Source: Actinomycetales bacterium
GTDB lineage: Bacteria; Actinomycetota; Actinomycetes; Actinomycetales; Beutenbergiaceae
Direction: 5' to 3'
Length of the DNA stretch: 6,929 nt
NCBI GenBank assembly: GCA_016649925.1
Contig: JAENWO010000128.1
Location: forward strand, 1-6,929
The notes beneath the pieces were generated by a model. The model searched no databases and was not told the DNA's origin. It was given only the letters and a program-made list of their open reading frames with translations. Position 1 is the stretch's first letter. Each line of letters starts with the position of its first letter. Below, one piece after another: positions 1 to 5,139 of the stretch. The translations under genes were made by a program, and so were the position numbers.

Positions 1-1580
1 GCCGGCAGCGCACGCATCGCCAGGGTCACCGGGGCGCCGAGCACGAAGAGGATCGGCAGCACCATGACGAGCGTCATGTGCATCAGCATGTGGGCGCTGA
101 ACATCAACTGGCCGTAGACGGCCGGGCCGCCGAGCGTCACCCAGCCGAAGCCCAGGACGCCGGCCATCCAGCTCGCCGTCCGCCCCGCCTCCCACCGGTC
201 CCCGCGCCGGTGCATCCGCACTACCCAGCCCAGGTAGACGACGGCGAGGGCGAGGGTCACCACGAGGAACAGCAGGTCCGGGGTCCACTCGGTGAGCCAC
301 CGCACCGCGGTCGGCGCGGGCGGGACGGGTCGTTGCGAGAGCTGCTCGGCCGGGGTCAGGACGGTGCTCGGCACTTGCGGCACCGGCGGACCCGTGGACC
401 CGAGCGCCACGGCGAGACCGCTGACGACGCCCATCAGGAGGACCTCCACGCCGGCCAGCCGCCAGAAGGCGCCACCGGCTCCGCCACCGCCACCGGCTCC
501 CGCTCCGCCGTCGGCTCCGCCACCGCCACCGGCCGCTCGCGCAACGGCCGCTCGCGCAACGGCCGGGATCATGCGACGGCGGTGGACGTACCCCGCGGCG
601 CCCAGCGCCACGAACACGGCGACCTTCGCGAGCAGGAGTGCCCCGTAGGGCGTGGCCAGCCCCGCGGGCGTGCCGAGACGGATCCAGGCGTTGGCCACCC
701 CGGAGATCCCGACGCCGAGGAAGCACCACACCGCGATGCGGGAGTAGCGGGCCACGACGGCGGGCAGGTCGCGCCCGAGCCGGGACGCCACCACGCACAA
801 CGCCGCCAGCCCGCCGATCCAGATCGCCGCCGAGATCAGGTGCAGCCACATCGCGGACATGCCGAGCTCGTGGTTCGCCGTACCGGCGGCGTGGCCGGTG
901 GTCGCGATCGGGACGAGGACGGCGACGGCGAGCACACCCGCCAGCACGGCACCGCCGTAGCCGGCGACCGCGACGCACGCGAGCGCGGCGGCCGCCGCGA
1001 TGACGACCGCCGTCAGGGCGGCCCGACCCGAGGAGAGCTCCGTGATGTAGAACCACAGCTCCTCCTCGAAGCCGGCGCCACCGAGCGCACGCCCGGCCGT
1101 CGAGGCGTAGCCGAGGACGAGGTCCGCGGTCAGCAGGATCGCCCAGGCGGGTCCGGACCAGGCCACCAGCGTCGCCACCCGGCCCCAGGCGGCGCCGTCG
1201 GGGCTCACCCGCGGCGCGCGCGTACTACCGCCCCGGTGCGGGTTCCGGGCCCGAGCCCCCTCGGGGCCGGACGTGGGCGGGTGAGGATCGGCGCCGGCGC
1301 GGACGGGCGGGCCCGTGCTCTGAGCACCCACCGCGGCGCGTGCCCTCGCCGGGCGGGGCAGCACGCCCACGAGCAGCACGAGCGAACCGATCGTCACGGC
1401 CGCGGCGAGCTCCGAGAGCACCGTGACCACCGGGCGTCCCCACCGCACCAGCGCACCGGCGTCACCCACGAGGGTCGGGGCCGCCGCACCGGAGAAGGCG
1501 AGCCCGAGGAGAACCAGGAGCAGCGCCGTCGGGAGTGCGGCGAGCACCCAGGAACGGGACGAGGACAGGCGGCCGGGCAC
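1..1580 (-). CDS. CopD–CtaG fusion: copper resistance / cytochrome c oxidase assembly membrane protein (C-terminus off the left edge)
   Basis: Reading leftwards from GTG at 1580-1578 gives 526 uninterrupted codons that run off the window. An in-frame TAG at 1592-1590 lies only three codons upstream, so 1580 is the first possible upstream start. The N-terminal half is a chain of hydrophobic helices. A CopD-type segment has TGHAAG (228-233), H237 and LHLISAAIWIGG (246-257), then the CopD core with YSRIAVW (279-285) and PYGALLLAKV (311-320). A Gly/Ala linker (341-371) follows. Then comes the CtaG (caa3_CtaG) part, with SAHMLMHM (495-502) and LGAPVTLAMRALP (514-526), whose His/Met residues fit copper handling. 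Residues 76-130 form an unusually long Pro/Arg/Gly-rich loop. By family knowledge, CopD takes part in copper uptake or tolerance, and CtaG helps supply copper to cytochrome oxidase. Two-domain fusions like this are common in actinobacteria. The remaining CtaG helices lie outside the window. The direction of copper movement cannot be read from sequence. Confidence 0.9.
   Translation of the reverse strand, partial: MPGRLSSSRSWVLAALPTALLLVLLGLAFSGAAAPTLVGDAGALVRWGRPVVTVLSELAAAVTIGSLVLLVGVLPRPARARAAVGAQSTGPPVRAGADPHPPTSGPEGARARNPHRGGSTRAPRVSPDGAAWGRVATLVAWSGPAWAILLTADLVLGYASTAGRALGGAGFEEELWFYITELSSGRAALTAVVIAAAAALACVAVAGYGGAVLAGVLAVAVLVPIATTGHAAGTANHELGMSAMWLHLISAAIWIGGLAALCVVASRLGRDLPAVVARYSRIAVWCFLGVGISGVANAWIRLGTPAGLATPYGALLLAKVAVFVALGAAGYVHRRRMIPAVARAAVARAAGGGGGADGGAGAGGGGGAGGAFWRLAGVEVLLMGVVSGLAVALGSTGPPVPQVPSTVLTPAEQLSQRPVPPAPTAVRWLTEWTPDLLFLVVTLALAVVYLGWVVRMHRRGDRWEAGRTASWMAGVLGFGWVTLGGPAVYGQLMFSAHMLMHMTLVMVLPILFVLGAPVTLAMRALP
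477..532. repeat. 20-bp direct repeat encoding the Gly-rich linker of the CopD–CtaG protein
   Basis: The 20-mer GGCTCCGCCACCGCCACCGG occurs exactly at 477-496 and again at 513-532, offset by 36 bp (12 codons), so the frame is kept. On the minus strand it encodes the poly-Gly/Ala stretch between the CopD and CtaG halves. It looks like in-frame expansion of a flexible interdomain linker rather than a regulatory element. Confidence 0.8.
531..560. repeat. Perfect 15-bp tandem duplication in the CopD–CtaG linker
   Basis: GGCCGCTCGCGCAAC at 531-545 is repeated exactly at 546-560, with a 5-base start of a third copy after it. On the minus strand it encodes VARAA twice (residues 341-350), immediately before the Gly-rich linker. 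The unit is a multiple of three, so the frame is preserved. This is a likely slippage site and could vary in length between strains. Confidence 0.85.
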
Positions 1581-1586
1581 CCCACG

Positions 1587-1615
1587 AGCCTAATCTCCGC
1601 GAGCTGCACCGTCGG
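1587..1615 (-). promoter_or_regulatory. Candidate leaderless promoter of the CopD–CtaG gene
   Basis: On the minus strand TAGGCT (1592-1587) fits the actinobacterial -10 pattern TANNNT. Exactly six bases separate it from the GTG start at 1580, which would put the transcription start on the start codon. CCGACG (1615-1610), 17 bp upstream, matches four of six bases of TTGACG. There is no convincing Shine-Dalgarno next to the GTG. Leaderless transcripts of this geometry are common in actinobacteria. The site is inferred from spacing alone. Confidence 0.4.
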
Positions 1616-1627
1616 GCCGCGGCGGGC

Positions 1628-1645
1628 ATGGGCAGCCCTGTCCAT
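1628..1645. promoter_or_regulatory. 18-bp imperfect dyad, candidate operator between divergent genes
   Basis: ATGGGCAGCCCTGTCCAT consists of two 8-bp arms around a CC centre, and seven of eight arm positions are complementary. It is nested inside an outer GCGGGC (1622-1627) / GCCCGC (1651-1656) pair. It sits about 50-65 bp upstream of both putative transcription starts, a reasonable place for a regulator serving both directions. No match to a known operator was recognised. In GC-rich DNA a dyad of this size can arise by chance. Confidence 0.35.
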
Positions 1646-1677
1646 CGCTCGCCCGCGGAACACCAAGGCGCGGCTGG

Positions 1678-1683
1678 CATAAT
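1678..1683 (+). promoter_or_regulatory. Candidate -10 element of the MoxR operon
   Basis: CATAAT differs from the consensus TATAAT at one base and is one of the few AT-rich hexamers in this region. It would place transcription start near 1690 and leave a leader of about 30 nt before the ATG at 1719. No good -35 is visible 16-19 bp upstream; the best spacing gives GCGGAA. The promoter may therefore be activator-dependent, or the hexamer may be incidental. Confidence 0.4.
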
Positions 1684-1710
1684 CGCCCGAGCATCCACAT
1701 TCGACCGAGT

Positions 1711-1715
1711 GGGAG
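1711..1715 (+). promoter_or_regulatory. Close-spaced ribosome binding site of the MoxR gene
   Basis: GGGAG ends only three bases before the ATG at 1719, which is shorter than the usual 5-9. No alternative ATG or GTG with a better site lies nearby, and the protein N-terminus from this ATG looks normal for the family. The start is therefore kept, but initiation may be modest. Confidence 0.5.
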
Positions 1716-1718
1716 ACC

Positions 1719-2741
1719 ATGTCTAGTTCCGCCGCTTCGCACCTGGCACCGAAGACGTCGCCGATCTCCTACGACGACTCCAAGCGCGCCGCCGAGCTCC
1801 TCGGCCAGATCGCCCGGGTGTTCGACCAACGCCTGGTCGGGCAGCAGTCCCTGCGCACCGCGCTGGCCAGCTCACTGATCGCCGGCGGGCACATCCTGCT
1901 GGAGTCCGTGCCGGGCCTGGCCAAGACGACGGCGGCGCAGACCCTCGCCGCGTCGATCGGCGGCTCCTTCCACCGCATCCAGTGCACGCCCGATCTGATG
2001 CCCAACGACATCGTCGGCACCCAGATCTACAACTACGCCACCGGTGAGTTCTCCACCCAGCTCGGCCCCGTGCACGCGAACCTCGTGCTGCTCGACGAGA
2101 TCAACCGCTCGAGCGCGAAGACCCAGTCCGCCATGCTCGAGGCGATGCAGGAGAAGCAGACCTCGATCGGCGGCGTCGTCTACGCGCTGCCGAAACCGTT
2201 CATGGTGCTCGCCACGCAGAACCCCATCGAGGAGGAGGGCACCTACGTGCTGCCCGAGGCCCAGATGGACAGGTTCCTCATCAAGGAGGTGCTCACCTAC
2301 CCCGCGCCGGACGAGGAGGTGGACATCCTCGTCCGCATCAACAACGGTTCCATGACGGCGCCGCTGACCACGCAGCCCATCTCCCTGCCCGACGTCGAGT
2401 TCCTGCAGAAGCTCGTCGAGAAGGTGTACGTCGACACCTCGATCAAGCAGTACATCGTCGCGATCATCAACACGTCGCGCGGCGGCGGCCCACGGCCCCT
2501 GCCGAACCTCAGCCAGCACGTGCGGGTCGGAGCCAGCCCCCGTGGCGCGATCGCGCTGATGCGCGTGGCCCAGGCGCTCGCCGTGCAGTCCGGACGCTCG
2601 TACGTGGTGCCCGACGACGTCAAGGCCCTCCGGCACTCGGTGCTGCGGCACCGCATCGTGCGCACCTACGACGCTCTCGCCAACAACGTGGCGCCGGAGT
2701 CGCTCGTCGACGCGGTGTTCGCGGCCGTCCCCAGCCCGTGA
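1719..2741 (+). CDS. MoxR-family AAA+ ATPase
   Basis: A 340-residue protein of normal MoxR length. It has a Walker A of the MoxR form, VPGLAKT (64-70, K69/T70), and a Walker B LVLLDEINR (122-130, D126/E127). Sensor 1 lies in ATQNPIEEEGTY (165-176) and is followed by the family signature LPEAQMDRF (178-186). Sensor 2 lies in GASPRGAIALMR (271-282, R275). There is no signal peptide or membrane segment, so it is cytosolic. MoxR ATPases form ring oligomers that use ATP to remodel or mature partner proteins, typically with VWA-domain partners encoded next to them. That is the arrangement here, with a DUF58 gene 25 bp downstream and two VWA genes further on. It heads the apparent operon. ChlI/BchI magnesium chelatase subunits are related, but the MoxR signatures and the absence of chelatase partners argue against that. 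The exact MoxR subfamily would need a tree. Confidence 0.95.
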   Translation: MSSSAASHLAPKTSPISYDDSKRAAELLGQIARVFDQRLVGQQSLRTALASSLIAGGHILLESVPGLAKTTAAQTLAASIGGSFHRIQCTPDLMPNDIVGTQIYNYATGEFSTQLGPVHANLVLLDEINRSSAKTQSAMLEAMQEKQTSIGGVVYALPKPFMVLATQNPIEEEGTYVLPEAQMDRFLIKEVLTYPAPDEEVDILVRINNGSMTAPLTTQPISLPDVEFLQKLVEKVYVDTSIKQYIVAIINTSRGGGPRPLPNLSQHVRVGASPRGAIALMRVAQALAVQSGRSYVVPDDVKALRHSVLRHRIVRTYDALANNVAPESLVDAVFAAVPSP

Positions 2742-2755
2742 CCGTACCCCTGCGC

Positions 2756-2760
2756 AGGAG
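2756..2760 (+). promoter_or_regulatory. Ribosome binding site supporting the GTG start of the DUF58 gene
   Basis: AGGAG ends six bases before GTG at 2767 and lies wholly in the 25-bp gap after the MoxR stop. It supports GTG rather than a downstream start. Confidence 0.75.
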
Positions 2761-2766
2761 CTGACC

Positions 2767-3657
2767 GTGGCGACCTCCACCTCACGTCTGGCCAAGGTCC
2801 GGGCCCGCCTGGACCTGCCGACGGTGCGCCGCGCCGCCGGGCTCCTCGAGGGTCGGCACCGCTCGATCTACTCCGGGCACGGCCAGGACTTCGACGAGAT
2901 GGCGCTGTACGAGTTCGGCGACGACATCTCCGACATCGACTGGAAGGCCAGCGCGTCCACCGGCGCCCCGGTGATCCGCCGTTTCGTGCGGGACTCCAAC
3001 CTCGCCATGGTGCTGGCCCTGGACACCGGCCGGAACATGAGCGCCACGGCGCCCGACGGCGGTCCCAAGGCCCAGATCGCCGTCTTCGCCGCGGAGGTCA
3101 TCTGCTACCTGGCCCGGACCCGCGGCGACATGGTGGCCCTGGTGGCGGGGGACAGCGAGCGCATCGTGCAGATCCCCGCCCGTGGCGGTGGCCAGCACAT
3201 GGAGATGCTGCTGCGCCGGATCGACGCGATGTTCGACCTGGAGGGACCGCCGAGCGACCTCAACCGCGTCTTCGACCGGATCCTCACGTGGTTCACCCGC
3301 CGCTCCCTCGTGGTGGTGATCACCGACGAGGCGCGGCCCGAGCCGGAGCACGAGCTCAGCCTCAAGCGCCTGCGCACCCGGCACGAGGTGATGGTCCTGC
3401 GGGTGGGCGACGCCCTGCCCACCGACCACCCCGACAAGGTGATCGACGACGTCGACGGCCACCTCGAGATTCCCGAGTTCCTGCGCTCCCGCAAGGACCT
3501 GGCGGCGGAGGCGCACGACGTCGCCGAACGTCGTCGGCAGGACGTCGACGCCATGCTGCGCCGGCAGGGTGTGGAGAGTGTGATCGCGAACAGCGAGGAC
3601 GAGCTGATCGACCGAATGATCGACATCCTGCGGAGGCAGAAGCGTGTACGCGGTTGA
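2767..3657 (+). CDS. DUF58 family protein (cytosolic, VWA-like fold)
   Basis: A 296-residue protein with the DUF58 hallmark YEFGDDISDIDWKASA (48-63), followed by RRFVRD (71-76). The C-terminal two thirds resemble a VWA domain: the first strand and loop read LALDTGRNMS (83-92) and a later strand reads VVVITDEA (182-189). In canonical MIDAS sites the first loop is DxSxS. Here D86 is kept but the two serine positions are G88 and N90, so metal binding may be altered or lost. Many DUF58 proteins carry an N-terminal membrane hairpin. This one starts directly in the soluble part and has no hydrophobic segment, so it should be cytosolic. DUF58 genes are the standard neighbour of MoxR genes and are thought to encode ATPase partners or adaptors. 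The GTG start is supported by AGGAG six bases upstream. The end overlaps the next gene by 14 bp. Confidence 0.92.
   Translation: MATSTSRLAKVRARLDLPTVRRAAGLLEGRHRSIYSGHGQDFDEMALYEFGDDISDIDWKASASTGAPVIRRFVRDSNLAMVLALDTGRNMSATAPDGGPKAQIAVFAAEVICYLARTRGDMVALVAGDSERIVQIPARGGGQHMEMLLRRIDAMFDLEGPPSDLNRVFDRILTWFTRRSLVVVITDEARPEPEHELSLKRLRTRHEVMVLRVGDALPTDHPDKVIDDVDGHLEIPEFLRSRKDLAAEAHDVAERRRQDVDAMLRRQGVESVIANSEDELIDRMIDILRRQKRVRG
3632..3636 (+). promoter_or_regulatory. Ribosome binding site fixing the GTG start at 3644
   Basis: GGAGG lies inside the end of the DUF58 gene, seven bases before GTG 3644. No ATG in the right frame lies nearby, so this strong site decides the start and implies a 14-bp overlap with translational coupling. 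Confidence 0.8.
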
Positions 3658-4114
3658 GGTGAACGACCCGGTCGCGCCCGCGGCTTTCTCGACCTGGGTC
3701 TGGATTGTCGGCGTCGCCCTGCTCGTGGCCATCGGACTCTGGTACTGGTGGGTGTTCCACCACACCCGAGAACGGTCCGCCGAGGAGACCTCGAAGGGCC
3801 GCCACGACCGGTGGGCCGGTCTGCGCCGCACCGCGCTGGACGAGGTGGACGCCGCCGAGGAGCGTTACCGTGAGGGGGTCTCGGACCTGCGCACCCTGCA
3901 CCTGGACCTGAACCACATCCTGCGTGAGTTCGCCAACGGGCGGCTCCGCCTGGACACAAGTTCCCTGACGGTCAAGGAGCTCGCCTCCCTGGAGGGCACC
4001 GACCGGTTGACCCAGCTGCTCACCGACTACGAGGAGCCGGCCTTCGCGGCCGACTCCGACGCCGAGGCGCTCGCCGCCACCGAGAACGCGAGGGCGGTGG
4101 TCCGGGAATGGTGA
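3644..4114 (+). CDS. Small single-pass membrane protein of the MoxR/VWA operon (DUF4381-like position)
   Basis: A 156-residue protein not assignable to a family with certainty. An acidic, uncharged N-terminal stretch precedes one strong membrane helix (about 18-38, rich in Trp and Val). A basic HHTRER segment (39-44) follows, so the positive-inside rule puts the remaining ~115 residues in the cytosol. That part is helical and charged. It includes LRTLHLDLNHILREFANG (82-99), then LTVKELASL (108-116) and LTQLLTDYEEPAF (122-134). By recollection, a pattern of LR..., then LT..EL..L, then LL...D/E..F also occurs at the cytosolic ends of DUF4381, DUF4129 and BatD-like proteins of Bat clusters, which occupy the same position between DUF58 and VWA genes. 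The inferred role is a membrane adaptor linking cytosolic MoxR/DUF58 to the VWA proteins. It starts inside the DUF58 gene and ends overlapping the first VWA gene. Confidence 0.85.
   Translation: MYAVEVNDPVAPAAFSTWVWIVGVALLVAIGLWYWWVFHHTRERSAEETSKGRHDRWAGLRRTALDEVDAAEERYREGVSDLRTLHLDLNHILREFANGRLRLDTSSLTVKELASLEGTDRLTQLLTDYEEPAFAADSDAEALAATENARAVVREW
4104..4107 (+). promoter_or_regulatory. Weak ribosome binding site bearing on the start of VWA protein 1
   Basis: Four in-frame start codons occur in a row: ATG 4108, GTG 4111, ATG 4114, ATG 4117. GGGA at 4104-4107 abuts the first but is six bases from ATG 4114, which also gives the 1-base TGATG stop/start overlap with the upstream gene. ATG 4114 is therefore preferred. 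The choice changes the protein by only two residues. Confidence 0.5.
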
Positions 4115-5139
4115 TGATGCACCCGTGGGCGATCTGGGCCGTGATCGCCGTCGTGGTCGCCCTCGGCGTCCTCGGCTGGTTCTCGCGCCGACCGACGCCC
4201 GACCAGCGGGACGTGACCTGGGTTGCGAACAGCGGCTACCTCACCACGCTGCGGTCCTACCGCACGCGCCTGAGCCGGTACCGCCTCGGTCTGGTGAGCG
4301 TCGCGGCCGTCCTCGTCCTCGCGGCCGTGGCGACGGCGTTCCTCGCGGGCCGGCCGGTGAGCCGGACGGTACGTTCAGAGGTGCTCGCCACCCGGGACAT
4401 CGTGCTGTGCCTGGACGTCTCCGGCTCGATGATCGAGTACGACACCGAGATCGTCGACAGGTTCCTCGCGCTGCTGCCGAGCTTCCAGGGAGAGCGCATC
4501 GCGCTGTCCGTCTGGAACTCCACGACGCGCACCGTCTTCCCCCTCACCGACGACTACACGCTGGTCGAGGAGGAGCTCAAGGCCGCCGCCGAGGCGCTGG
4601 ACTTCGACGTCAACAGCCTGGACGACTACTCCTACGACCCGGCCGCCCTCGACCGGCTCGTCAACTTCCTCGTCGGCACCGAGGGCCTGGGGCAGAGCGC
4701 CTCCTCGCTCGTCGGTGACGGCCTGGCCAGCTGCGCGTTGTCCTTCGACGAGCAGGAGGCGGAGCGCTCCCGCTCGATCATCATGGCCACCGACAACGAG
4801 GTGTTCGGCAACCAGATCTACACACTGCCCGAGGCGGCGGACCTCGTCGCGGAGCGCAGCATCACGCTCCACGGCTTCTACGCGGGCACCGTCACGCCGT
4901 CGTCCGCTGCCCAGGAGAAGGAGTACCGCGAGGCGGTGCAGTCCCACGGTGGGTTGTTCTTCGCCAGCGACGACCCGGATGCCGTCGCCGGCATCATCGA
5001 CGACATCGCCTCCCAGCAGGCCGTGGACCTCGACGCCACCCCGGAGGTCCTCATCACAGACCGGCCGGAACGGTACTTCGCCTGGCTGGTCGCCGCGCTC
5101 GGGGTCTACCTCGTCGCCGTGTGGAGGTTGCGCTCATGA
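4114..5139 (+). CDS. VWA domain membrane protein 1 (BatA/BatB-like)
   Basis: From ATG 4114 the protein has 341 residues. Helices at about 4-22 and 59-78 flank an Arg-rich loop. A VWA domain (about 95-300) follows, then a C-terminal helix (about 321-337) ending in WRLRS. The positive-inside rule puts the Arg-rich loop in the cytosol and the VWA domain outside the membrane. This matches BatA/BatB proteins in layout and length. The MIDAS first motif is canonical, DVSGS (101-105). The third-motif Asp sits in ATDNE (225-229), where Asn replaces the usual Gly of DGE. The second-motif region is SSLVGDGL (197-204). VWA MIDAS domains bind a divalent metal and acidic residues of partner proteins. Residues 162-182 are an unusually acidic stretch. 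Two cysteines (C99, C207) lie on the predicted outer side. The gene overlaps its upstream neighbour by one base and the next gene by four. ATG 4108 is an alternative start. Confidence 0.9.
   Translation: MMHPWAIWAVIAVVVALGVLGWFSRRPTPDQRDVTWVANSGYLTTLRSYRTRLSRYRLGLVSVAAVLVLAAVATAFLAGRPVSRTVRSEVLATRDIVLCLDVSGSMIEYDTEIVDRFLALLPSFQGERIALSVWNSTTRTVFPLTDDYTLVEEELKAAAEALDFDVNSLDDYSYDPAALDRLVNFLVGTEGLGQSASSLVGDGLASCALSFDEQEAERSRSIIMATDNEVFGNQIYTLPEAADLVAERSITLHGFYAGTVTPSSAAQEKEYREAVQSHGGLFFASDDPDAVAGIIDDIASQQAVDLDATPEVLITDRPERYFAWLVAALGVYLVAVWRLRS
5123..5127 (+). promoter_or_regulatory. Ribosome binding site fixing the ATG start at 5136
   Basis: GGAGG ends eight bases before ATG 5136, which forms a 4-base ATGA overlap with the upstream stop. 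The longer frame from GTG 5121 would contain this site within its coding sequence and has no site of its own. The shorter start is therefore preferred. Confidence 0.8.

Larger units (their letters stand above)
1581..1718. other. Divergent intergenic region between the CopD–CtaG gene and the MoxR operon
   Basis: These 138 bp lie between two divergent start codons, so they must carry the promoters of both transcription units. Visible elements are a leaderless-type -10 on the minus strand near 1587-1592, an 18-bp imperfect dyad at 1628-1645 and a -10-like CATAAT at 1678-1683 on the plus strand. The open frames that cross this stretch do not resemble a protein I recognise and look like GC-driven shadow frames. 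Confidence 0.7.

Noticed and set aside
1617..1658. Rho-independent terminator in the intergenic region
   Set aside because: A hairpin can be drawn, but no T-run follows on either strand. Both flanking genes diverge from this region, so a terminator is not expected.
78..1682. 534-codon open frame on the plus strand
   Set aside because: It lies opposite the CopD–CtaG gene. Its product is an Arg/Gly/His-rich, low-complexity sequence without recognisable motifs. It is what GC-rich antisense frames look like, and the minus-strand reading has clear family motifs.
1872..2795. 307-codon open frame on the minus strand
   Set aside because: It is antisense to the MoxR gene, whose Walker A, Walker B and sensor motifs are unmistakable. 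The antisense product is compositionally biased and motif-free.
1719..3657. Magnesium chelatase (ChlI/ChlD) interpretation of the ATPase plus VWA-like pair
   Set aside because: The ATPase carries MoxR signatures, the partner carries the DUF58 hallmark rather than a ChlD domain order, and no tetrapyrrole genes are nearby.
2782..3831. 349-codon open frame on the minus strand
   Set aside because: It is antisense to the DUF58 gene and the start of the next gene. Its composition is dominated by Val, His, Arg and Gly, with no family motifs.
5121..5135. Longer N-terminus of VWA protein 2 from GTG 5121
   Set aside because: The GGAGG ribosome binding site would fall within the coding sequence, and ATG 5136 has ideal spacing and an ATGA overlap.
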